Assembly: GCA_013824385.1 (NCBI GenBank)
Contig: PNNU01000175.1
Span: 1 to 7,118 of the forward strand
DNA from: Anaerolinea sp.
Lineage (GTDB): Bacteria; Chloroflexota; Anaerolineae; Anaerolineales; Anaerolineaceae
DNA: 7,118 nucleotides
Direction: 5' to 3'
Part shown: piece by piece, positions 1 through 6,709 of the stretch
Position numbering within the stretch: the stretch's first letter is position 1
Layout: every line of letters starts with the position of its first letter
Made by a program: the position numbers and the translations under genes
Notes under the pieces: generated by a model
Seen by the model: the letters and a program-made list of their open reading frames with translations, nothing else
Databases searched by the model: none
Told to the model about the DNA's origin: nothing

Positions 1-3000
1 TTTTAGCAAAATGGTATCAGGCACGCCCATTTTTCCGATGTCGTGAAGCAAGCCCCCGCGGCGGATATTATCCAGGTTTTCTTCTTCAATACCCATGCGT
101 TTGGCTAATTCAAGAGTCATGTTGGCGATGCGCAGCGAATGACCCTGGGTTTCTTTATCGCGAAGTTCCAGTGCATGCGCCCAGCCCTCAAGGGTGGCAT
201 CATAGGCGCGTTTAAGCTCGGTGGCTTGAACGCTGGTTTGTTCATAAAGGTCAGAACGGTGAATGGCGTTTGCGGCCAGATCACCAATGGTTTTAAGCAG
301 ACGTATTTCGTTCTCGGTCATCACCCGGCTGGAGCCAATAATAATGGAGCCGAAGGTTTCGCCCTTGGCTACAAGCGGCACCCCTGCCAGGGTGATCAGG
401 TCGGTTAAAAGTTCTGGAAAAGCAAAATAGGCATCACGCTGGGCGTTGAAATTCTCATAAGGTTTGTGAGTGCTGATGATATATCCGCTCAAGCCTTCGT
501 TGATTTTTAATTTGCGATTATCAACACTTTCCCAGCATCCTATGGCGCGTAACAGATTGGGAAGGTCTTCAAACTCTTCCATGGTGGAGATCATGGCGCC
601 GTCAATGGCTAAAGATTCCATCAATTGCGTCAGAATGGTGGTGCGCACATGTTCGCGGGTAAGATCTGTGCGCAAGGCTTCGCTGATCCTGGCGACCACT
701 TCAAGGTCGTGTTCACGCTGTTTGCGGAAAGTGATGTCAATAGCGGTGCCAATGGTGGCTTTTTCGCCTTGATAATCAATGAAACCGGCGGTGATATCCA
801 ACCATTTTAGTTCGCCAGAATTGGCGTGGAAGGAGGTCTCAAACCGGATCATACCTGATTCAGTGCGCAACAAATCAGTATATTTTTGCCTTACCAGGCC
901 GCCTTCACCATGATTGATAACACTCCACAAACTGGTATTCAACAGTTCAGGTTCGGTCAGCCCAGTGATTTCGCACCACATCGGGTTGACATACAAGAAT
1001 TGATCATCCCTATTAATAAAAATACCGGCTGCTGCAGTTTGGGCCAAAGCCTTAAATTTGGCCTCACTTTCAAGAATAGCGTTTTCGGCTTTCTTTCTCT
1101 CGGTAATATCACGCACGTAAGCCACGGCAAACCTCGTCCCTTCAATGTCGGTGATCTTGGTGCTGATCTCTACAGGAAAGATGACGCCGTCTTTTTTTAC
1201 ATTGGGAATGTTGGAAAAGTGGCCGCCTTGTTCGATCTGCCAGGTAACATAATCCGGTTTATCTGCCGTAAATTCGCGGGTGGCCAGATCAGAGACATTC
1301 ATGCTGAGAAGTTCTTCACGAGTATATCCATACAACTTTTCAGCCACTGTATTACATTCGAGAATCTCACCAGAAAGCGATTCGAGAAAAATACAATCCG
1401 TTGAGGCTTGAATGAGAAGTTCATTGCGTTTAGTGCTTGTGCGCAGCGCTTGTTCAGCCCTTTTTCGCTCAATTGCGATGGCAACCTGGGCAGACACAAA
1501 AGTTAGCATTTGCTCGTCGCGTTTTTTGAAACGAATTCCATCTGAATAAGATTGAACCGCCATCACACCGATTGTGTGGTTTTCTATCAGCAGGGGAATG
1601 CCGATCCAATCTACTGATGGGGTGCCAACACTTACCACATCACCTCTGATCTCAAGACCATCAAACAACTCAGGATTGGTAAGTACGGGTTTGCCTGAGC
1701 GCAGAACATATTCGGTTAATCCTCTGCCTGGTTTACGAGGGTCAGGGGTGGCGTCGTACTGATCTACAAAATAAGGGAAGGTGATCAGATCTGCTTCAGA
1801 ATCATATAAAGCGATGAAGAAGTTTTCGGCAGCCATCAATTCAAGAAGAACGGTATGGATGGATTGGAACAGCTCATCCATGTTTCTGGAGGTGATGGTG
1901 GATTGGGCAATTTTATAGATGATCTCTTGCGCTTTTTCGTTGTAATACTTTTCAGTAATATCCTCGCCAATGCTGGCGATGGCAGTCACATTGCCCGTTT
2001 CATCTTTAAGAAGAGTATTGTTCCATGAGATCATGATTTGTTCACCTGAGCGGGTGAGAATCATGTTTTCATTACGCTGCGGAATTTCACCTTGTTGAGC
2101 TTGTTCAATCAGCTCTTCCATCAATTGGCCGGCAGAATCCAACGGAACAAAATGCTCATACCAGTTCTTGCCCATGGCATCTTCTTTTTGCCAGCCGGTT
2201 TTTTCGAGAAAATGGCTGTTGCAGAAAGTAATATTTCCTTTGATATCCGTAATAATGGCAATCAGTTTGATGGATTCCATTAATGTGCGTAAATGTTGTT
2301 CTGATTGAAAATTTGCTTGTTCGGACTTCTTTTCAATGGTGATATCTTCACCCACAGATTGATATTCGATGAAATGCCCCTCATCATTTCTGATGGGTTG
2401 GGTTTTCCAACGGTACCAAGATTGGTCCGCAGGCTTTTCCATTACACAATATTCGTTTATTTCAGGCGCCATATCCGGGTTTAGATAGGCCAGTTGGCGC
2501 TCAGCGATTTTGTTGAACTCATCGGATGGGCTGTTGGTTATTTTTTCACCAACCAATTGTGCGGAAGTTAATTGAAGGTATAAACAAAATGCCTGATTCA
2601 CAAAAGTAATCACGCCGTTGGGTTTGAAACGGACGATCATTTCGGGGTTGTCTTCAACTATGGCTCGATAACGTGCTTCACTATTTTTGAGAGCCTGGGT
2701 TGTTTCTTCACGATCGCTGATGTCACGAATAATACCGATGTAAGCGACAGCAGTGCCATCTTTATCACGAAGGGCTCTAACGTTTGCTTCGGTCGGAATA
2801 ATTTCTCCATTAAGTTTTTGAATCTGATAACTGCTTCTATGAATGGAATTCCCCGAGAATTTTCCTGAAACTGCTGCCTCAACACTTTGTCTGGCAATTG
2901 GTGCCACGAAATCCAGGACACTTTTACCGATCAGAAAGCGGTTGCTCTCGACCCCAAGCAGCACGGCCAATTGCTGATTTGAAAAAAGAATCCGGCCTTC

Positions 3001-3801
3001 AGTATCTACCAGAACAACACCATCCGGAGAAATCTCCACCAGGTTGCGGTAATGAGTTTCGCTTTCTATCAGAGCATCTTCCACTTTCTTCTGGTCCGAG
3101 ACATCAATGATCCACCCCTCAAGAGCGACCACCTTACCCGAGTGATTGAATACTCCCTTCCCTTGTTCTTGAACGGTTCGAAATTCACCGCTGGCATGTT
3201 TAATGCGGTAGCTGATGCGATAAGGACGATTCTCGGCCAGGGCTGTTTGAATTTCTTTCCATGTTCGCCAATAATCTTCGGAATGGATTATTTTTGCATA
3301 GGGGAAATCTTTTTTGTTTAGAAAACTTTCAACAGGGTAACCCGTTAGTTGATAGCAACCCTCACTTAAGAAATGCATGATGCGGTTTTCGTCATTATCG
3401 CAACGGTAAACCACTCCGGGCATGATGCTCAGCAAGGGTTCAAAATCGGTTTTGTTTGTAGTATCTTCTTCAGCAGGACGTGTGGAAGATTTCTCAAGGA
3501 TCACGAGATGCGCTTTAACACCCATGTATTCAAGATCCAGCAGGGATGACACTTTAATCCAGTTGTCTTTGGCGACTGGATCTTTTAGTTTTCTAATGCG
3601 GTTAATCGCACCTTTTTGCTTTTCAAAAATAACAAATTCATTTTTAAGTATGTGAAAATCACGTGCACAGGCCGCGTTGGAATATAAAACCTCTTCGTTT
3701 TCAGAAATGACCAGGATCGAAGATTGCAGAGACTCAGCCCAGAAAGCTACTTTGTCATCCATTTGAGTGTTTTTTTGTTCATCGATGAGGCTGTCAGGCA
3801 T
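1..3801 (-). CDS. Multi-PAS/GAF sensor HD-GYP phosphodiesterase, C-terminus cut by window edge
   Basis: This is a cytoplasmic multi-sensor protein that probably hydrolyses cyclic di-GMP. I read one uninterrupted frame of 1267 codons from the ATG at 3801 to the window edge, with no stop or frameshift. Residues 1-108 look like a degenerate PAS domain. Canonical PAS domains follow, each closed by a D-(I/V)-(S/T) ending: about 121-240 (D233), 248-366 (D360), 378-492 (D486) and 500-620 (D614). Next come a GAF domain (about 625-783), two more PAS domains (790-905, D898; 910-1028, D1022) and a second GAF (1030-1185). An HD-GYP domain starts near 1195 and shows RD 1214-1215, metal-type H1221, and HDIGK at 1253-1257. 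The GYP motif lies outside the window, so activity cannot be fully judged. I see no membrane segment or signal peptide. The ATG follows the upstream cyclase stop after 10 bases without a clear Shine-Dalgarno site; an in-frame GTG at 3810 and ATG at 3762 are alternatives. Translation is probably coupled to the upstream gene. Confidence 0.93.
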   Translation of the reverse strand, partial: MPDSLIDEQKNTQMDDKVAFWAESLQSSILVISENEEVLYSNAACARDFHILKNEFVIFEKQKGAINRIRKLKDPVAKDNWIKVSSLLDLEYMGVKAHLVILEKSSTRPAEEDTTNKTDFEPLLSIMPGVVYRCDNDENRIMHFLSEGCYQLTGYPVESFLNKKDFPYAKIIHSEDYWRTWKEIQTALAENRPYRISYRIKHASGEFRTVQEQGKGVFNHSGKVVALEGWIIDVSDQKKVEDALIESETHYRNLVEISPDGVVLVDTEGRILFSNQQLAVLLGVESNRFLIGKSVLDFVAPIARQSVEAAVSGKFSGNSIHRSSYQIQKLNGEIIPTEANVRALRDKDGTAVAYIGIIRDISDREETTQALKNSEARYRAIVEDNPEMIVRFKPNGVITFVNQAFCLYLQLTSAQLVGEKITNSPSDEFNKIAERQLAYLNPDMAPEINEYCVMEKPADQSWYRWKTQPIRNDEGHFIEYQSVGEDITIEKKSEQANFQSEQHLRTLMESIKLIAIITDIKGNITFCNSHFLEKTGWQKEDAMGKNWYEHFVPLDSAGQLMEELIEQAQQGEIPQRNENMILTRSGEQIMISWNNTLLKDETGNVTAIASIGEDITEKYYNEKAQEIIYKIAQSTITSRNMDELFQSIHTVLLELMAAENFFIALYDSEADLITFPYFVDQYDATPDPRKPGRGLTEYVLRSGKPVLTNPELFDGLEIRGDVVSVGTPSVDWIGIPLLIENHTIGVMAVQSYSDGIRFKKRDEQMLTFVSAQVAIAIERKRAEQALRTSTKRNELLIQASTDCIFLESLSGEILECNTVAEKLYGYTREELLSMNVSDLATREFTADKPDYVTWQIEQGGHFSNIPNVKKDGVIFPVEISTKITDIEGTRFAVAYVRDITERKKAENAILESEAKFKALAQTAAAGIFINRDDQFLYVNPMWCEITGLTEPELLNTSLWSVINHGEGGLVRQKYTDLLRTESGMIRFETSFHANSGELKWLDITAGFIDYQGEKATIGTAIDITFRKQREHDLEVVARISEALRTDLTREHVRTTILTQLMESLAIDGAMISTMEEFEDLPNLLRAIGCWESVDNRKLKINEGLSGYIISTHKPYENFNAQRDAYFAFPELLTDLITLAGVPLVAKGETFGSIIIGSSRVMTENEIRLLKTIGDLAANAIHRSDLYEQTSVQATELKRAYDATLEGWAHALELRDKETQGHSLRIANMTLELAKRMGIEEENLDNIRRGGLLHDIGKMGVPDTILLK

Positions 3802-3811
3802 ATTATTCACA

Positions 3812-6133
3812 TTATATCTTGTCGATCATCGTCACACGATTTCGTCCATTCTCTTTAGATTTATAAAGGGCTTTATCTACTGTTTTAATCATCATACTGA
3901 TTGAGGAAATTTGAGAATTCGCTCCAGTAACGCCGATGCTAATAGTAACAGTGATTTTACCAACAGAAGTGTTAAATGGCTGTTCTGCAACAGATTTTCG
4001 TATGCGCTCGGCAACCGTTTTGGCATTATCCGGTTTTTGTTCTGTCAGCAGAATCAAGAATTCTTCACCGCCGTACCTTGAAATATAATCCGTCTCTCTG
4101 ATTTTTGTGCGGGCTCGCGCGGCAATTTCAATCAGGATCTCGTCTCCTATCGGATGGCCGTAAACATCATTAATTGCTTTAAATCGGTCAATATCCAGCA
4201 TGATCAAAGAGAGAGGTCGTGAGTAGCGTTTCGCCGCGCCAAACTCGCGATTGGCTACCTCATCGAATCCACGGCGGTTGAGTACGTTTGTCAATTCATC
4301 AGTGATGGCCAACCGTTGAACTTCTTGCAGCAAATTGGCGTTTTCAATGGCAATAGCAACCTGTCCGCCAAATATACTGGCAGCCTGAATGTCAATTTTT
4401 TGAAGGCTTTCTCCCCACAAGCTCAAAATTCCAATCGACTTTTTTTCGATCACCAGCGGCACAAGAATGCATTTAGTTTCTTTATTAATGACCAATGCTT
4501 CGACCAATTTTGTAAAGGCGGGTTTAAAAACAGACGGCATGATTTGAATTAGAACTTCTTCGGGGTGCTCCACATACTCGGCTTGTTGAGAATCAATGAC
4601 CTCACGGAATAAGGGTAAAGAATCAATCGTGGTGATGATTTCATTAATTTTTAGTTTGCTTATGTTTTTAACAAAGGAAGCTAATTTGGTCTGGACAGAA
4701 GAATAGGTAAGTGTCATGTTATCTGTTTCACCAACCCTTAAGGCCACCAGACTGTGAATTTTTATCAATTCAAGTTCCATACCTATGGTGTACATGACAT
4801 TGTTAGTATCCACGCCGCTTTTTATCGCGGTTGATACATGACTTAAAGATTCAATCAAGGCATTGGCGTGGATTAATTGGCTGGATTGGATGCGCTCTTG
4901 CTCAAGCATATGAATTTTGCAGATGGCAGTAGAAATTTGCATAGCTGCATATTCACCCAATGATCGTATGTCTTCTGTAACAAGGTCAGCGCTTGAATAT
5001 CCAACTATGATCGCGCCAAATTTCATACCTTCTGCAATTAATGGCAGGCAAAAGAGAGTTTTTTCAAGATATAAACCATGGAATTTCTTTTCCATTAAAC
5101 GGGTTTTATCAAGGTTTTCAATCAATGTTGAATGCTGAGTATCCAAGATTTCTTTGGTCAGGGTGCGATCATCAGGATCGGATTTTCCGACGATGTATTC
5201 GTCTTTTAAATTCCCTGTAGCAGCCCATCCAGTAACGGTTTGAGTGTTTTCATCCCATTTTGAGATGTAGACATTGGAACCTTCCAACAACTCCATGAGT
5301 TTTTCTGGCAGCATATCAAAGATTTGTTTCAGGGTTGTCGCTTCAAGCACCTGGTGAGTAAGGTCATTGATGGATCTTAGTTTTTTTCCCAGTCTGGTTG
5401 AAGCATCAAACAATTTAGCATTACGAATGGCAAGCCCTGCCTGGCTGGCGAAAATTTGCATGGCGTAGGTTTGGGTTTTATTAAAGAAACCTGCAACATC
5501 ACTGTCACAATTCAAAAAACCAATCACTTCATCATCAGAAATGATGGGTGATGCAATATGTGATTTGATCCACTCAGATTCAGCAAGTAAATGCCAGTCT
5601 TGTTCCAGATGTGGATAATAAGACAAAATGGGTTGTTTGTAAGAAACCATTTGCGAAAAGTTGCTAATTTCATTGACACTAAAGACTTTTGACATCATTA
5701 ACTCTTTGGTGCCCAAAATTTCGTATCCCTTGGATCTCACGATTCTAGCTTTGTTGCCTTCAATCAACATAATATTGGCGGTTTTATAGGCAACCACTTT
5801 TGCGAGGTTTTCCAGTATCTTGTCGAGAACATCATCTGGATGAAGACTACTATTAAGAGCCATAGAAACATCGGCCATGGCTGCGATTAAAACCTGATGG
5901 TCTTCTTCGATTTCAATAGGAATATTTTTTTTGCGTTCATTTACGGTAACTATTATCGGTTCGATTTTCTTCAAATCTAGACTCCAATCACGACTAAAAG
6001 GGCCTTCGGATTGTGCATATTCAATTTCAACGAGTAATGAATTATTAACACTATTATACGGAAGCCTGTAATAATCATGCAAGCAATTTTGAGAAGTAAT
6101 ATGTAATGTGTCATATCGAATATGACATTCCAT
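3812..6133 (-). CDS. GAF-domain sensor diguanylate cyclase (GGDEF), 773 aa
   Basis: A soluble diguanylate cyclase that would condense two GTP into cyclic di-GMP. Residues 1-75 match nothing I recognise. Three GAF-like domains follow at about 95-240, 262-405 and 426-600. The first and third end in the usual amphipathic helix (QAGLAIRNAKLF; QVAIAIENANLL), which leads into the catalytic domain at about 605-771. That domain begins with the LAITDELTNVLNRRGF signature (608-623). It has the metal-binding LDIDRFKAIND stretch with D647, and the active-site motif GGEEF at 688-692, an accepted form of GGDEF. An I-site RxxD (R679-D682) sits exactly five residues before GGEEF, so product inhibition is expected. 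No membrane helix is visible. The start is the first possible ATG because an in-frame TAG immediately precedes it, but no Shine-Dalgarno site is seen; a later start would remove the unknown N-terminus without touching the GAF domains. The stop at 3814-3812 is followed almost at once by the HD-GYP gene, which indicates an operon of opposing activities. Confidence 0.95.
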   Translation of the reverse strand: MECHIRYDTLHITSQNCLHDYYRLPYNSVNNSLLVEIEYAQSEGPFSRDWSLDLKKIEPIIVTVNERKKNIPIEIEEDHQVLIAAMADVSMALNSSLHPDDVLDKILENLAKVVAYKTANIMLIEGNKARIVRSKGYEILGTKELMMSKVFSVNEISNFSQMVSYKQPILSYYPHLEQDWHLLAESEWIKSHIASPIISDDEVIGFLNCDSDVAGFFNKTQTYAMQIFASQAGLAIRNAKLFDASTRLGKKLRSINDLTHQVLEATTLKQIFDMLPEKLMELLEGSNVYISKWDENTQTVTGWAATGNLKDEYIVGKSDPDDRTLTKEILDTQHSTLIENLDKTRLMEKKFHGLYLEKTLFCLPLIAEGMKFGAIIVGYSSADLVTEDIRSLGEYAAMQISTAICKIHMLEQERIQSSQLIHANALIESLSHVSTAIKSGVDTNNVMYTIGMELELIKIHSLVALRVGETDNMTLTYSSVQTKLASFVKNISKLKINEIITTIDSLPLFREVIDSQQAEYVEHPEEVLIQIMPSVFKPAFTKLVEALVINKETKCILVPLVIEKKSIGILSLWGESLQKIDIQAASIFGGQVAIAIENANLLQEVQRLAITDELTNVLNRRGFDEVANREFGAAKRYSRPLSLIMLDIDRFKAINDVYGHPIGDEILIEIAARARTKIRETDYISRYGGEEFLILLTEQKPDNAKTVAERIRKSVAEQPFNTSVGKITVTISIGVTGANSQISSISMMIKTVDKALYKSKENGRNRVTMIDKI

Positions 6134-6141
6134 CTATTTTT

Positions 6142-6171
6142 TGTATAAACTTTGAAATAACTATTGATTAA
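6142..6171 (-). promoter_or_regulatory. Weak candidate promoter for the cyclase operon
   Basis: On the minus strand a TATACA hexamer (6147-6142) lies 18 bases after TTAATC (6171-6166). Transcription would start within one or two bases of the cyclase ATG at 6133, giving a nearly leaderless mRNA. This would agree with the absence of a Shine-Dalgarno site there. The -35 match is poor (3 of 6), so this is a suggestion only. A better -35-like TTAACA (6190-6185) exists further upstream but has no convincing -10 at the right distance. Confidence 0.2.
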
Positions 6172-6193
6172 TTTTTCGATTTCATGTTAAAAT
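6164..6193 (+). promoter_or_regulatory. Candidate extended -10 promoter for the small membrane protein
   Basis: TTGATT (6164-6169, 4 of 6 against TTGACA) and TAAAAT (6188-6193, 5 of 6 against TATAAT) are 18 bases apart. A TG one base before the -10 (6185-6186) makes an extended -10 element. The predicted transcription start falls near 6200, which is the first base of the downstream hairpin, leaving a leader of about 100 bases. Its -35 overlaps the weak minus-strand candidate, so the two divergent promoters would compete. The consensus used is that of the housekeeping sigma factor, and the host's own consensus is unknown. Confidence 0.45.
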
Positions 6194-6199
6194 AGGCAT

Positions 6200-6240
6200 T
6201 GTCAGATGCTCGGGTGCCCCCCTCACCCGGGCATTTGACA
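6200..6240. other. Strong 17-bp hairpin in divergent intergenic region
   Basis: TGTCAGATGCTCGGGTG (6200-6216) pairs with CACCCGGGCATTTGACA (6224-6240) along its full length. Fifteen pairs are Watson-Crick and two are G-U when read as plus-strand RNA. The loop is CCCCCCT (6217-6223). The stem is GC-rich next to the loop. Only a short, broken T run (TTTAATT) follows on the plus strand, and none useful follows on the minus strand. Both flanking genes point away from it, so it is not the terminator of either. It could be a 5' leader structure, an attenuator, a protein-binding palindrome or a copy of a dispersed repeat. Confidence 0.85.
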
Positions 6241-6293
6241 TTTAATTCCCAAAAATGGTTTAATTGAAAATCCGGTGTAATATCTCTTCAAAT

Positions 6294-6299
6294 GGAGGG
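6294..6299 (+). promoter_or_regulatory. Shine-Dalgarno site GGAGGG that fixes the start at 6303
   Basis: GGAGGG lies three bases before the ATG at 6303 (four from GGAGG), slightly closer than usual but by far the best site in the leader. It supports this start over an in-frame TTG at 6264, which would add 13 residues of non-hydrophobic sequence and has no ribosome site. Confidence 0.75.
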
Positions 6300-6302
6300 T
6301 CA

Positions 6303-6626
6303 ATGCAAAAAAAATATCGTGGATTGCGTATCATAGGGTTGTTGTTAAAAATAATCGGGGGTTTAGAATTATTTGTTGGTTTGATTAGTGCTATAGTATT
6401 GCCATTAGCTTTATCAGATTCACATGTTTCTTTGCTTCAGTTTGGACTGCAGAATGTCTTTCCGGCTTCAGGGTTGGTACTTGGAATTATCACGGGGGTT
6501 TTCATTTTCCTGGTCGGATTGGTTTGCGGGTTGTTAACTTTTTCAGCCGGAGAATTATTTAACGTGGTGATTGCCATTGAAGAAAACACTCGCGCTACAA
6601 AGATACTGCTTCAAAAAGGGGATTAG
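6303..6626 (+). CDS. Small two-helix membrane protein with IEENTR motif, function unknown
   Basis: A 107-residue protein that I do not recognise by name. The N-terminus is short and basic (MQKKYRG). Two hydrophobic segments follow at about 8-37 and 55-80, separated by a short loop containing SDSHVS. A polar tail then carries GELFNVVIAIEENTRATKILLQ (split: GELFNVVI 83-90, AIEENTRATKILLQ 91-104). The IEENTR-T pattern after a final helix recurs, to my recollection, in small uncharacterised membrane proteins of several phyla, where it probably forms a cytoplasmic amphipathic helix. The basic N-terminus and charged C-terminus both suggest a cytoplasmic location with a helical hairpin in the membrane. 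No catalytic residues are seen. It is transcribed alone, divergent from the cyclase operon and converging on the HPt gene. A shared intergenic region with the cyclase is the only hint of a link to cyclic di-GMP signalling. Confidence 0.85.
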   Translation: MQKKYRGLRIIGLLLKIIGGLELFVGLISAIVLPLALSDSHVSLLQFGLQNVFPASGLVLGIITGVFIFLVGLVCGLLTFSAGELFNVVIAIEENTRATKILLQKGD

Positions 6627-6669
6627 CGATTTGCTATTTCTTGAATCGAACTGTAATAGGCAAAAGATT

Positions 6670-6709
6670 AACAAAAAGGATGGCTATTGAAGCCATCCTC
6701 TGTTTTCTT
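6670..6709. terminator. Bidirectional intrinsic terminator between converging genes
   Basis: AGGATGGCT (6677-6685) and AGCCATCCT (6691-6699) form a 9-bp stem with the five-base loop ATTGA. On the minus strand the stem runs into TTTTTGTT (complement of 6677-6670), a good U tract for the HPt gene ending at 6710. On the plus strand it is followed by the interrupted T-rich CTGTTTTCTT (6700-6709), which would end the small membrane protein gene about 50 bases after its stop, though less efficiently. Confidence 0.88.

Noticed and set aside
139..408. Plus-strand 89-codon open frame, and the similar frames at 470-772 and 3052-3321.
   Set aside because: All lie antisense to the confidently assigned sensor gene, overlap conserved GAF/PAS/HD-GYP sequence, and carry no domain or good ribosome site.
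886..1404. A 172-codon plus-strand open frame, the longest opposite the HD-GYP gene.
   Set aside because: It lies antisense to PAS domains 5 and 6 of a frame with clear domain matches, has no recognisable motif, and its composition is explained by the opposite strand.
2658..2921. Minus-strand 87-codon frame inside the sensor gene.
   Set aside because: It is a shifted reading of the third PAS region; the main frame is unbroken there with a normal PAS ending.
1..3801. Suspected frameshift because no stop-bounded frame covers this region.
   Set aside because: Reading every codon shows a continuous frame; the stop is simply beyond the left edge of the window.
6200..6245. Reading the intergenic hairpin as an ordinary intrinsic terminator.
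   Set aside because: Both neighbouring genes are transcribed away from it, and the following T run is short and interrupted.
6264..6302. Upstream TTG start that would add 13 residues to the small membrane protein.
   Set aside because: No ribosome site precedes it, the added residues are not of membrane character, and GGAGGG supports the ATG at 6303.
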